From Streptomyces sp. NBC_00448 (GTDB lineage: Bacteria > Actinomycetota > Actinomycetes > Streptomycetales > Streptomycetaceae): 64,000 bases of DNA. Position numbers and translations under genes: made by a program. Below, one piece after another: positions 24,893 through 33,076 of the stretch (position 1 is its first letter; each line of letters begins with the position of its first letter). The notes beneath the pieces are model-generated. The model ran no database searches and had not been told where the DNA came from. It saw only the letters and a list, made by a program, of their open reading frames with translations. The DNA is taken from NCBI RefSeq assembly GCF_036014115.1, contig NZ_CP107913.1, positions 1,240,001 through 1,304,000 of the forward strand, read 5' to 3'.

Positions 24893-25653
24893 GCGGGAGC
24901 GGCTACGCGGGCAAGGCGGGGCTGGTCACCGGCGCCGGCAGCGGGATCGGGCGGGCCGGCGCGCTGGAGTTCGCCCGGCGCGGGGCCGCGGTCGCCGTAC
25001 TCGACCTCGACGAGGACGGTGCCCGCAGGACCGTGGAGCTGATCGCGCGGGAGGGCGGTCGGGCCGAGGCCGTGGCCGTCGACATCGGCGACGAGGAGTC
25101 CGTGCGGCGGGCCGTGGCCCAGGTCGTGGCGACGTTCGGCGGGCTCGACTTCGCGGTCAACAACGCCGGAGTCCCCTCACACCAACGGGTCCTGACGGAG
25201 ATGACGGTCCAGGAGTGGGAGCACGTGCTGCGGGTCAACGTGATCGGCACCTGGCTGTGCATGAAGTACGAACTGCCCGCCATGAAGCGGCGCGGCGGCG
25301 GGGCGATCGTCAACGTCGCCTCCAACGGCGGCCTGTACGCGATCCCCGGCGCCCCGGCGTACGTGGCCGGCAAGCACGGCGTCGTCGGCCTGTCCAAGGC
25401 GGCTGCCGTGGACTACGGGCCGGACGGCATCCGGGTCAACGCGCTGTGCCCGGCGATGACGAAGACCCCCATGCTCGACGGTGTCGTCGCGTCGGCCGGT
25501 GCGCGGATTGCCGAGCGGCAGGTGGCCGCGACCCCGCTGGGCAGGCCGGCGGAGCCCGAGGAGGTCGCCGCCGCGGCGGTGTGGCTGTGCTCGCCGGACG
25601 CCTCCTACGTCACCGGCACCGCCCTGTCGGTCGACGGCGGCCGCCGGGCCTGA
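24889..25653 (+). CDS. Short-chain dehydrogenase/reductase (SDR)
   Basis: This 254-residue classical SDR has the nucleotide loop TGAGSGIGRAG near residue 15, the acidic LDLDEDG after beta-2 (prefers NAD), NNAG, and the catalytic Ser in NVASNGG with Y-x3-K as YVAGKHG. It ends with GTALSVDGGRRA, the usual C-terminal strand. ATG 24889 overlaps the Dabb stop in an ATGA, so they are co-translated. The enzyme should oxidise or reduce an alcohol/carbonyl pair whose identity the sequence does not show. Confidence 0.92.
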   Translation: MSGSGYAGKAGLVTGAGSGIGRAGALEFARRGAAVAVLDLDEDGARRTVELIAREGGRAEAVAVDIGDEESVRRAVAQVVATFGGLDFAVNNAGVPSHQRVLTEMTVQEWEHVLRVNVIGTWLCMKYELPAMKRRGGGAIVNVASNGGLYAIPGAPAYVAGKHGVVGLSKAAAVDYGPDGIRVNALCPAMTKTPMLDGVVASAGARIAERQVAATPLGRPAEPEEVAAAAVWLCSPDASYVTGTALSVDGGRRA

Positions 25654-25669
25654 GCGCAGGACGACGGAC

Positions 25670-25707
25670 GGGTGCGGGGCGGGGGCGCACCCACACGCCC
25701 CGCACCC
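25670..25707. terminator. Bidirectional terminator between SDR and methyltransferase
   Basis: GGGTGCGGGGCG pairs perfectly with CGCCCCGCACCC across a 14-nt loop, 16 bp beyond the SDR stop codon. The hairpin lies between two convergent genes and could serve both. Confidence 0.75.
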
Positions 25708-25767
25708 CTCGCGGCCGCCGGAAAACGCCCGCCCGCAGCCGCCGGTACGCAGCCGCCCGTACGCCGG

Positions 25768-26481
25768 CTATCCGAGCCTGCGGGCCAGCACCAGCCGGCA
25801 GCGCGGGCTGCCGTCGGGGCGCCGGCCGAACTCCTCCAGCGCGAGGGTGGCGACCGAGAAGCCCGCGGCGGCGAGGTCGGCCCGTACCGGTTCCAGCGGG
25901 AAGGTGCGGTAGTACATCACGAAGGGCGGCCGCCACAGCGCGTTGCGCAGCCGCATGGCGGCGTCGAAGCCGGTCAGCGCCCAGTGCCAGGGCGAGCGGA
26001 TCGGGGGCGGCGCGGCGATCGGGAAGGCGAACAGGCCGCCGGGCCGCAGCGCGCGGTGCACCCCGGCGAACAGCGCGGGCCGCTCTCCGGGCAGGAAGTG
26101 CCCGAACGCCCCGAAGCTGACGGCGAGGTCGAACTCGGTCTCGAACGGCAGCGCCCGCGCGTCGGCCCGAACCCAGCCGTGTTCCGGGTGCGCGGCCCGG
26201 GCCCGGTCGAGCATGCCCGCGCTGAAGTCCGTCCCCGTCACGCCGTTGGGGCACAGCCCGTCCAGCACCCGTACGCCCGCGCCGGTGCCGCAGCACACGT
26301 CGAGCCCGGTCCTGAACGGCCCGTACGCCCTCAGCGCGGCCTCGGTCGCGTCGAGGAAGCGGTCCGGGGTGCGGAAGGGCGTGTGGTCGAAGGTCGGCGC
26401 GAGCAGGTCGTAGCCGTGCTCGACGGATGACAGTGCCTGGACGGCGAGTTCACGCGCGGAGGGGCCCTGGGAGGAGAACAC
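25768..26481 (-). CDS. Class I SAM-dependent methyltransferase
   Basis: This 237-residue protein starts at a GTG. Rossmann motif I is LDVCCGTGAGVRVLDGL, motif II TGTDFSAGML, and the post-I acidic and DARALPF segment are present. It belongs to the UbiE/Methyltransf_11 group. The substrate is unknown; the C-terminal part (SPWHWALTGFDAAMRL) has aromatic residues that often form a small-molecule pocket. Divergent from the MFS transporter, with a shared 178-bp gap containing repeats. Confidence 0.85.
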   Translation of the reverse strand: MFSSQGPSARELAVQALSSVEHGYDLLAPTFDHTPFRTPDRFLDATEAALRAYGPFRTGLDVCCGTGAGVRVLDGLCPNGVTGTDFSAGMLDRARAAHPEHGWVRADARALPFETEFDLAVSFGAFGHFLPGERPALFAGVHRALRPGGLFAFPIAAPPPIRSPWHWALTGFDAAMRLRNALWRPPFVMYYRTFPLEPVRADLAAAGFSVATLALEEFGRRPDGSPRCRLVLARRLG

Positions 26482-26530
26482 CCGGCCCAGCGTAGGGGGC
26501 AGATGGGGCGCGATGTGCGCGAGATCTCAC

Positions 26531-26600
26531 CGGAACGAAACGGAACCGTCATTCCCGTTGGCTTATCCTGTCTTTAGCGGAACCCCAGTTCCGGTTCCGC
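26531..26600. promoter_or_regulatory. Promoter region with TetR-like inverted repeat before the MFS gene
   Basis: GCGGAACC (26577-26584) and GGTTCCGC (26593-26600) are exact inverted repeats separated by 8 bp. Upstream, CGGAAC occurs twice (26531, 26541), continuing as CGGAACCG in the second. The site lies 60 bp ahead of the MFS start, where repressor binding would block transcription. The TetR encoded downstream of the pump (28218) is the natural candidate ligand. Confidence 0.6.
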
Positions 26601-26659
26601 GCCCTCTTCTGAGCTCTCCTGAACTCAGGCACTCTCTTTCTTCAGTTCAAAGGAGTTCC

Positions 26660-28138
26660 ATGGCGTCCGAGACCCGGCGCACGCACCATCAGGTGACGTT
26701 CGCGGTGCTTGCGGCCAGTGTCAGCGTCTACGCGCTGCTCCAGTCGCTGGTCACCCCGGTCCTGCCGACGATCCAGGCATCCCTGCACACCTCGCAGAAC
26801 ACGGTCACCTGGGTACTGACCGCGTACCTGCTGTCCGCTTCGATATTCACCCCGATCATGGGCCGGATCGGCGACATGGTCGGCAAGAAGCCGGTCTTCG
26901 TGGCCACCCTGGTCGCGCTGGCCGCGGGCTCGCTGCTGGCGGCGCTGGCCACCAACGTGACGGTGATGATCATCGCCCGGGCGATCCAGGGCGTCGGCGG
27001 CGGCGTGCTGCCGCTCGCCTTCGGCATCGTCCGCGACGAGTTCCCCCGCGACAAGATGAGCGGCGCGGTCGGGGCGATCGCCTCGCTCGTCGCGGTTGGC
27101 GGCGGTCTGGGCATCGTGCTGGCCGGCCCGATCGTGAACGCGCTCGACTACCACTGGCTGTTCTGGCTGCCGATGGTGCTGACCATCGTGGCGGCCGCGG
27201 CCTCGCTCTTCTTCGTGCCGCCCACCCGCACCCGCACCCCGGGCCGGATCAGCTGGGCGCCGGCGCTGCTGCTGTCGGCGTGGCTGGTGGCACTGCTCGT
27301 CGCGCTCAGCCAGGCGTCGGTGTGGGGCTGGGGCTCGGGCAAGGTGATCGGCCTGATCGTCGCCGCCGTGGTGCTCGCGGTCGCGTGGGTCGAGACCGAG
27401 CGCCGCTCGGCGACGCCGCTGATCGACATGCGGATGATGAGCCGCCCCGCGGTGTGGACCAACAACACGGTGGCGCTGCTCTTCGGCGTCGGCATGTACT
27501 CGGTCTTCGCGTTCCTGCCGGAGTTCGTGCAGAGCCCCAAGTCCACCGGCTACGGCTTCGGTTCGTCCATCACCCAGTCCGGGCTGATCCTGCTGCCGAT
27601 GTCGGTGGCGATGTTCCTGGTGGGCCTGGGCGCCAACACCCTGGCCGCCCGGATCGGCGGCAAGACCGTGGTGCTGCTCGGCTCGGTGATCAGCGCGGTG
27701 TCGATGGCGCTGCTCGCCTTCGCGCACACCGCGACCTGGGAGCTGTACATCGCCACCGCGGTGATGGGCGTCGGCTTCGGCCTGGCCTTCGCGGCGATGT
27801 CGAGCCTGATCGTGAGCGCGGTGCCGGCCGAGCAGACCGGTGTGGCCAGCGGCATGAACGCCAACATCCGCACCATCGGCGGCTCGATCGGCGCGGCCCT
27901 GATGGCCAGCGTCGTCACCTCCAACCCGGCGGCCGACGGCCTGCCGCGCGAGGCCGGCTACACCCACGGCTTCGCGATGCTCGGCGTCGCGCTGCTGGTG
28001 GGCGCGCTCGCCGCGCTGCTGATCCCGGTGAGCCGGCGCGGCACGCTGGTGGCGGGCTCGACGGAGGAGAACGAGCCGGCGCACGCGCCGCTCACGGCGG
28101 TACCTGGCGGTACGGTCATGAGCGACACGTCGGAGTGA
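26660..28138 (+). CDS. DHA2-type MFS efflux transporter
   Basis: This 492-residue protein starts with an AAAGGAG-preceded ATG. Fourteen hydrophobic helices are readable; motif A is GRIGDMVGKKPVF and the helix-5 glycine motif is SLVAVGGGLGIVLAGPI. The loop FLPEFVQSPKSTGYGFGSSI is typical of one streptomycete DHA2 branch. It likely exports toxic compounds. The TetR gene 80 bp downstream on the same strand may autoregulate the pair through the inverted repeat upstream. Confidence 0.92.
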   Translation: MASETRRTHHQVTFAVLAASVSVYALLQSLVTPVLPTIQASLHTSQNTVTWVLTAYLLSASIFTPIMGRIGDMVGKKPVFVATLVALAAGSLLAALATNVTVMIIARAIQGVGGGVLPLAFGIVRDEFPRDKMSGAVGAIASLVAVGGGLGIVLAGPIVNALDYHWLFWLPMVLTIVAAAASLFFVPPTRTRTPGRISWAPALLLSAWLVALLVALSQASVWGWGSGKVIGLIVAAVVLAVAWVETERRSATPLIDMRMMSRPAVWTNNTVALLFGVGMYSVFAFLPEFVQSPKSTGYGFGSSITQSGLILLPMSVAMFLVGLGANTLAARIGGKTVVLLGSVISAVSMALLAFAHTATWELYIATAVMGVGFGLAFAAMSSLIVSAVPAEQTGVASGMNANIRTIGGSIGAALMASVVTSNPAADGLPREAGYTHGFAMLGVALLVGALAALLIPVSRRGTLVAGSTEENEPAHAPLTAVPGGTVMSDTSE

Positions 28139-28217
28139 GGTCCGGCGCCGGCGGACCCGGTGCCACCCTCACCGGAGGGGCCGGCACCGGGACGAGTCGC
28201 ACGATCGGAAGTGGACG

Positions 28218-28958
28218 ATGGCAGCGCAGCACCCCGTGCACGAGTCGGGGCACGGTTCCGTACCGGACAGCGCCGCGCGCGACGCCGAGTGCGGCGAGCA
28301 CCCGGCGCCGCCGGCCGCGGCCGGCCCGTCGGCCGGCGCCGACCACGTCACGCAGCACCGGCCGATGCGGCGCGACGCCGCGCGCAACCACCAGCTGGTG
28401 ATCGCCGCGGCCCGCGAGGTCCTCACCGAGTACGGCACCGACGCCAGCATGGAACTCATCGCGTCCCGCGCCGGGGTCGGGGTCGGCACGCTCTACCGGC
28501 GCTTCCCGAACAAGGAGGCGCTGGTCGACGAGATCGCCGCGCAACTCCTCGGCGAGCTGGTCGGCCAGGCCCGCACCTCGCTCTCCCACCCCGGCGGCAC
28601 CGGATTCGAGGCGTTCGTACGGGTCTTCGGCCGCTGGCTGAGCGAACACCGCGGCTACGCCCACAAGTTGATCGGGCGCACCGAGGCCGCGTGCGTGGAG
28701 CAGCTGCGTGACCTGATCGACCGGCTCCTCGACCAGGCGAAGGCGTCCGGCCGGATCGACCCGCACATCGAACTCGGCGACGTGATGACGCTGATCTGGG
28801 GGATGCGCGGGGTGGTGGAGACCAGCGGCACCGTGACGCCCGACGCCTGGCAGCGCTACACGGACATCCACCTGGCCGGGATGCGCGCGCCGGGCGCCCC
28901 GAGCACGCGCTCCGCCGTCACCCGCGAGGAGTTGACCCGCATCAACGCGGGCGGCTGA
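28218..28958 (+). CDS. TetR-family regulator with extended N-terminus
   Basis: The protein is 246 residues. A ~50-residue low-complexity, His/Pro/Ala-rich extension precedes RRDAARNHQLVIAAAREVLT and the HTH (ELIASRAGVGVGTLYRRFPN). The ligand domain is of the SCO1712-like TetR_C type (FVRVFGRWLSEHRGYAHKLI). If the extension is not translated, the start could be the internal ATG before RRDAARN. It follows the MFS gene on the same strand and probably represses it. A TTCG-loop hairpin terminates the unit. Confidence 0.88.
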   Translation: MAAQHPVHESGHGSVPDSAARDAECGEHPAPPAAAGPSAGADHVTQHRPMRRDAARNHQLVIAAAREVLTEYGTDASMELIASRAGVGVGTLYRRFPNKEALVDEIAAQLLGELVGQARTSLSHPGGTGFEAFVRVFGRWLSEHRGYAHKLIGRTEAACVEQLRDLIDRLLDQAKASGRIDPHIELGDVMTLIWGMRGVVETSGTVTPDAWQRYTDIHLAGMRAPGAPSTRSAVTREELTRINAGG

Positions 28959-28963
28959 CGGCC

Positions 28964-28983
28964 GCCGGGGCTTCGGCCCCGGC
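28964..28983. terminator. TTCG-tetraloop terminator
   Basis: GCCGGGGC-TTCG-GCCCCGGC is a perfect 8-bp stem with a stable UUCG loop, six bases past the TetR stop codon and ahead of a convergent gene. Confidence 0.8.
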
Positions 28984-29032
28984 ACCGGCGCGGCCCCCGG
29001 CGGCGGGCCACGGCGCTCGGGCGTACGCCCCG

Positions 29033-29791
29033 TCATCGCCGCCGCGCGAACGCCGCGTGCACCCCGCGCGACACCCTGACGCCGCCGCCCAGCCCCTCGA
29101 TCGCGTCGTGCAGCGCCCGCTGGAGGGCCGCCAACTGCCCTGGGTCCAGGGCCTGGTGGTCACTGAAGGTGGCGATGAGCCCGACCCAGTCGTCGGCGCT
29201 CACCGTCGCCTCCCAGCGGTACTGCCGCACCTCGAACGGCTCGAACTCCCCGATCGGCTCGAAGGGTTCGCTCCGTGTCTGGTGCGGGAGGTAGCTGTGC
29301 GTCCTCGCCCGCGGCGCGTGCTCGTCGTAGAGCCGCTGGAAGAGCGCCGCGTCGTCGTCGGCGAGGAGCAGGTAGCTCCAGAACAGGGCGAGCGTGCCGC
29401 CCGGCCGCAGCAGCGACGCGGCCTTCCCGGCGCCGCGGGCCGGGTCGATCCAGTGCCACGCGTCGCCGCAGGTGATCAGGTCGAAGGTGCGGCCCGCGGC
29501 CTCCCATGCCTCGAACGCCCCGAGCTCGACCGGCAGTCCGTGTCCCCGCGCCACGGCGGCCATCCGCGCGTCGATCTCCACTCCGAGCACCCGCGTCCCG
29601 CGGCCGGCCAGTGCGACGGCGACCTTGCCGGTGCCGCAGCCGACGTCCAGCGCGTCGCGGGGCGCACGCGCGACCAGGTCGTCCACGAGTCCGGGCGGCG
29701 GGGAGGGCCGGAACCGGTCGTACTGCTCGCTGACGGAGCCGAAGGAGAGCGCACTGGTCCGGTCCAGGTGGTACGCGGGCGTCTTCGTCAC
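29033..29791 (-). CDS. Class I SAM-dependent methyltransferase
   Basis: This 252-residue protein from GTG 29791 has motif I DALDVGCGTGKVAVALAGRG, LGVEIDARM, and the family-typical LITCGDAWHWIDPA. It belongs to the Methyltransf_11 group of small-molecule methyltransferases often called 'SAM-dependent methyltransferase, AHWID type'. Substrate unknown. It is convergent with the TetR gene and separated from the next acetyltransferase by under 100 bp, so co-transcription with that gene is possible. Confidence 0.85.
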   Translation of the reverse strand: MTKTPAYHLDRTSALSFGSVSEQYDRFRPSPPPGLVDDLVARAPRDALDVGCGTGKVAVALAGRGTRVLGVEIDARMAAVARGHGLPVELGAFEAWEAAGRTFDLITCGDAWHWIDPARGAGKAASLLRPGGTLALFWSYLLLADDDAALFQRLYDEHAPRARTHSYLPHQTRSEPFEPIGEFEPFEVRQYRWEATVSADDWVGLIATFSDHQALDPGQLAALQRALHDAIEGLGGGVRVSRGVHAAFARRR

Positions 29792-29882
29792 GGCGCCGAG
29801 CGTAGTGGGCGCGGTGCGCGGCCGGACCGTCACGACGGGACGGCCACGGCGGGACCGTCACGGCGGCGGCCCGCGGCGGTCC

Positions 29883-30407
29883 TCAGACGGCGCGTTCCAT
29901 GCAGACCAGCCGCTCCCGCTCGTCCCACGACGCGGTGACGGTGAATCCGAGCCGCTCGTACAGCGCGATCGCGTCGGTCCGCCACTCCCACACCGACAGC
30001 CGCAGGGTGCGCACACCGCTCCGCGCGGCCCACGCGAGGGCGGCGCGGACCAGGCCGGACGCGACGCCCCGCCCGCGGTACGCCGGATCGGTCCAGAGCC
30101 TCTTGATCTCGGCCCTGCCCTCGACGGGGTCGGTCACCACCAGGCAGCCCACCGCCGCGTCGCCCGCGTTCCCCGCGTCGCCGCCCAGTGCCAGCAGCAC
30201 GACGTCGGCGGCGAAGGCGGCCTCCGGGTCGGCGATCTCGGCGCGGTAGCGCTCCGGCAGGTTGTCCACTCCGGCGACGGCCTCGCCCTTCTCGGCCTGC
30301 GTCCGCAGATGGTAGGCCGCCAGCAGCTCGGCCGGCCCCTCCTGGGGTTGCGCGCCCGGGTCCCGGTCAGGCCAGCGGACGACGGCGACCTCGTGTCGAT
30401 CAGTCAT
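29883..30407 (-). CDS. GNAT N-acetyltransferase
   Basis: This 174-residue single GNAT domain has strand 4 VGCLVVTDP, the acetyl-CoA pyrophosphate loop YRGRGVASGLV, and the final LSVWEWRTDAIALYERLGF helix-strand that includes the conserved Tyr. The acceptor is unknown. Same strand as the methyltransferase downstream (91 bp gap), with no operator visible. Confidence 0.85.
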   Translation of the reverse strand: MTDRHEVAVVRWPDRDPGAQPQEGPAELLAAYHLRTQAEKGEAVAGVDNLPERYRAEIADPEAAFAADVVLLALGGDAGNAGDAAVGCLVVTDPVEGRAEIKRLWTDPAYRGRGVASGLVRAALAWAARSGVRTLRLSVWEWRTDAIALYERLGFTVTASWDERERLVCMERAV

Positions 30408-30531
30408 GCCGCCAGCATCACACGTCGCAGGTCAGGACCAGTGCAGGGGCCCCGAGCCGCTCCCGGTACGCCAGGACACCGCACCGCCGGGGCGGTACGG
30501 TGCGACGCCGGAGCGGTGCGGGCGGAACGCG

Positions 30532-31191
30532 TCAGCGGCGGGTGCCGCAGTCCGGGCAGAAGGCCGCGCCCGCGGGGAGCTGGGCGCTGCACGAACCGCA
30601 GGTGTCCTGCTGCGCGAGCTGGTGGCCGCAGCCGGGGCAGAAGGCCGAACCGTGGGTCTCGGCGCTGCACTGCGGACAGACCAGCTGGCGCGGGGTGTTC
30701 ACCGCGAACGACTGCCCGGAGTTCTGGCCGGCGGCGTAGGCGCGCTCGGAGACCATGTCGTTGAGGCCGCGCTGCTGGGCGGCGACCGCCTCGGCGGCGG
30801 TGTCGGGCGCGCAGGTCAGGCAGATGCCCTGGCCGGCGTTCCAGCAGCGGTTGCAGACGTAACCGGTGCAGCGCGGGCAGCGGTTGAAGTGGCCCTCCGC
30901 GTTGCTGATCGCGCGCTGGAACGCCGCGTCGCGGGCGCTGCCGTAGCCGGCTCCGGCGAGGCCGTCGGCCGCCGTGGACATGCCGCTGCCGGCCCGACCG
31001 AGCATCCCCCAGGCCGCGTTGACGCCCTTGCCGACCCAACTGGCCATCCGTCCGCCGGTGTACGCCTCGAACCGCGAACGCCAGGTGTCGTTGCACCGGT
31101 TGCAGGAGAACTCGAACTGGAACCCCGCGCCCGTGCCCTGTTCCTGGCACAGATCGCGGTAGTTGTTGCTGAAGTAGATCTCCGCGGTCAC
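30532..31191 (-). CDS. Multi-zinc-ribbon protein
   Basis: This 219-residue protein from a GTG has many C-x2-C knuckles: CNRC near residue 31, CPRC, CNRC and CLTC in the middle, CPQC/CPGC and CGSC/CPDC at the C-terminus. These make at least three zinc ribbons, the last two a tandem 'double zinc ribbon' (CSAETHGSAFCPGCG; CSAQLPAGAAFCPDCG). Between them lies a Gly/Ala-rich helix pair (GGRMASWVGKGVNAAWGML) that could be membrane-associated. Proteins with such ribbons often bridge nucleic acids or proteins. The function is unknown. Confidence 0.72.
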   Translation of the reverse strand: MTAEIYFSNNYRDLCQEQGTGAGFQFEFSCNRCNDTWRSRFEAYTGGRMASWVGKGVNAAWGMLGRAGSGMSTAADGLAGAGYGSARDAAFQRAISNAEGHFNRCPRCTGYVCNRCWNAGQGICLTCAPDTAAEAVAAQQRGLNDMVSERAYAAGQNSGQSFAVNTPRQLVCPQCSAETHGSAFCPGCGHQLAQQDTCGSCSAQLPAGAAFCPDCGTRR

Positions 31192-31484
31192 CGGTCGCCC
31201 TCCCCGAGCAGTCTCCGGCCGGGCCCGTACCCGCCGGTCGTCCCCCACCGGCAAGGGACGCCCCGTACGTCCTCCCGGTTCTGCGGGCCGGTCCGGCACC
31301 GCAGGCAGGCATACTTTCCCACATCCGGGGGCCTCCGGGCGCCCCTGTCCGCGGCCCCGAACGCCCCACCGCGCCCCGCTCCTCCCACCCCCATCACCAG
31401 GCACTGACGACCCACCTCCCACGGCCGCGCGGCACCGTGCGGAGGCGGCCGGGCGGGCTCGGGGCAGCGCGCCCGGGCAGCACG

Positions 31485-31530
31485 CGGCCGCGGCCGCCGG
31501 GACCCGGATCGGGTGCGGCGGCCGCGGCCG
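31485..31530 (-). terminator. Terminator hairpin of the L36 gene
   Basis: CGGCCGCGGCCGCC (31485-31498) pairs with GGCGGCCGCGGCCG (31517-31530) over 14 bp, with an 18-nt loop. It is 17 bp past the L36 stop codon on the minus strand. The rest of 31192-31484 contains nothing recognised. Confidence 0.7.
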
Positions 31531-31546
31531 GATGGACGTGCCGGGG

Positions 31547-31669
31547 TCAGCCCTGGCGGGCCTTGCCGCGCGGGTCCTTGCGGTTGATCACGTAGACCTT
31601 GCCGCGGCGGCGGACGATCTGGGCGCCCGGCCGGCCCTTCAGGGAGCGAAGCGAGTTGCGAACCTTCAT
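31547..31669 (-). CDS. rpmJ: Ribosomal protein bL36, zinc-independent (cysteine-free) paralogue
   Basis: This 40-residue protein reads [20 protein letters not shown] then [20 protein letters not shown]. The basic L36 fold is clear, but the C-x2-C…C-x4-H zinc site of the ordinary form is replaced throughout: no cysteine is present. In actinobacteria such 'C minus' paralogues substitute for the zinc form when zinc is scarce and are usually Zur-repressed. No obvious Zur box was found upstream. The standard zinc-binding rpmJ should lie in the ribosomal operon elsewhere. Confidence 0.93.
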   Translation of the reverse strand: MKVRNSLRSLKGRPGAQIVRRRGKVYVINRKDPRGKARQG

Positions 31670-31775
31670 GGCGGCGCCTTTCTGCTCGTAGTCTCTACGG
31701 TGCAGGGGCGACAACCGCGGCGCACGCGCGTTCATTCCGCGCGGGCGGGCGGCCCAGGAGGGGACGGCCGAGGCC

Positions 31776-32099
31776 ATGACCGACGCACCGCAGGACGGCA
31801 CCGAGGGCACCGACGCGACGAAGCGCGCGGGAGGAGCCGAGGACGACGACGGCCCGGACTTCTCCAGCCCGGGTTTCTCCAGTCCCGACTTCTCCAGCCC
31901 GGACTTCACCAGCCCCGGCGGCGACCGGATCGGCGACTTCACCCCGCCCGACTACGAAGTGCCGCCGTTCAAGGGCCCCGACTACGAGGCCGAGGACGCC
32001 GACGACCTCGTGCCCGAGGAGGCGGGGTTCTCCAGCCCCGGCTTCTCCAGTCCGGACTTCACCAGCCCCGGCCCGATCGACGACCCCGAGGACCACTGA
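31776..32099 (+). CDS. Acidic FSSP-repeat protein
   Basis: This 107-residue protein of no known family starts at ATG 31776 after AGGAGGGG. After an Asp/Gly/Glu-rich lead come consecutive pentads [20 protein letters not shown], a middle with [11 protein letters not shown] and [10 protein letters not shown], then a second block [15 protein letters not shown] and an acidic end. No signal peptide, Cys or membrane helix is present. Regular F-S-S-P spacing suggests an extended, possibly PPII-like, multivalent chain. It is divergent from the L36 gene (106 bp). It could be a structural or scaffold peptide, or an unrecognised repetitive precursor; both are guesses. Confidence 0.7.
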   Translation: MTDAPQDGTEGTDATKRAGGAEDDDGPDFSSPGFSSPDFSSPDFTSPGGDRIGDFTPPDYEVPPFKGPDYEAEDADDLVPEEAGFSSPGFSSPDFTSPGPIDDPEDH

Positions 32100-32238
32100 G
32101 CCTCGGCCGAGCCTTCCGCCCTGCCTGCCCGGCCCCCGGTGCGGGCGGGGCGCTCGCATGATCCGGCTCGCACCCGCGAAGGGCGTCAGCCCTCGTCGCC
32201 AGCCGTCGACCATCACCGTCGTCCGTCAGCGTCAGCCC

Positions 32239-32895
32239 TCAGCCCAGACGGTCGGTCCGGACCGTCAGGTCGGCGATGTGCGCGAGCATCGCGTCGAGTG
32301 CCGCCTCCAGCGGGGCGGTCTCGCGCCGGGTCTGGGTGAGCAGGAGCCCGCCCTGCAGAGCGGCGAGCAGAGCCAGTGCGAGCTGGTCCGGGTCGGCGTC
32401 GCGCCGTAGCTCCCCGCGGTCGTGCATCGCGTGGATACCGGCCCGGATCGCCGCCTCCCAGCGGGCGAAACCGTCCACGAGGTCGCCGCGCGCCACGTCG
32501 TCGCTCTCGGCGAGTTCGCTGGCCAGCGACCCGATCGGGCAGCCGCCCTGGCAGTGCCGCTCCCGCTGCAGGTCGACCACGAGATCACGCCAGGCCCGCA
32601 GCGCCGGCAGGGAGTCCAGGCTGCTCAGCAGCGGCTCCTGGGCGTCCAGCACGGCCTGCGTCTGGTGCGCTATCACCGCGCGGACCAGGGCGTTCTTGTC
32701 CGCGAAGTAGTGGTAGATCTGCGAGGTGCTGACCCCGGCCGCGGCACGCACGTCGTCGGTGCTGGTACCCGCCACGCCGCGCTCCAGCATCAGCCCGGCC
32801 GCGGCGGCCACGATGCGTCCCCGGGTGGCGGCGCCCTTGCGGGTCAGCCGCTGGGGGGCCGTCGGGTCGGACCCGGGAGGCGAGTCGATGCTCAT
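32239..32895 (-). CDS. TetR-family repressor of the divergent SDR gene
   Basis: This 218-residue TetR from ATG 32895 carries the HTH DDVRAAAGVSTSQIYHYFAD and a C-terminal domain with a Cys-pair region (RHCQGGCPIGSLASELAE) typical of the LmrA/YxaF-like TetR group. It diverges from the SDR at 33077 across a 181-bp gap that has two matching 16-bp palindromes, so it almost certainly represses that SDR and itself. The two cysteines may respond to electrophiles, which is a known mode for some relatives; here it is inference. Confidence 0.92.
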   Translation of the reverse strand: MSIDSPPGSDPTAPQRLTRKGAATRGRIVAAAAGLMLERGVAGTSTDDVRAAAGVSTSQIYHYFADKNALVRAVIAHQTQAVLDAQEPLLSSLDSLPALRAWRDLVVDLQRERHCQGGCPIGSLASELAESDDVARGDLVDGFARWEAAIRAGIHAMHDRGELRRDADPDQLALALLAALQGGLLLTQTRRETAPLEAALDAMLAHIADLTVRTDRLG

Positions 32896-32925
32896 GCGCT
32901 CAGCGTAGCGCGCCACGCCGGTTTC

Positions 32926-32975
32926 TGGAGTTGACACTCCAATCCTTCTGTGCCAAGAATGGAGTCATCGCTCCA
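32926..32975 (+). promoter_or_regulatory. TTGACA promoter with two TetR operators
   Basis: Operator 1, TGGAGTTGACACTCCA (32926-32941), has perfect 6-bp arms and contains a consensus -35 box TTGACA (32931-32936). Operator 2, TGGAGTCATCGCTCCA (32960-32975), shares TGGAG/CTCCA arms and begins 34 bp downstream. Between them, AAGAAT (about 18 bp after the -35) is a possible -10. This points to the SDR promoter being covered by repressor at both elements. Confidence 0.78.
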
Positions 32976-33076
32976 ATCTTTACCGGCGGCGACGACTTCG
33001 GCGGCGGGCACCCCGTACGTCCACGCGGGCCGCGCACCGCGCAGCGCACACCACTACAGAAACCAGGCGGATCACC

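Noticed and set aside
31547..31942. 131-residue extended version of L36 starting at 31942
   Set aside because: The extra part is the antisense of the FSSP-repeat gene ([11 protein letters not shown] text); the 40-residue form from ATG 31669 is the normal L36 length.
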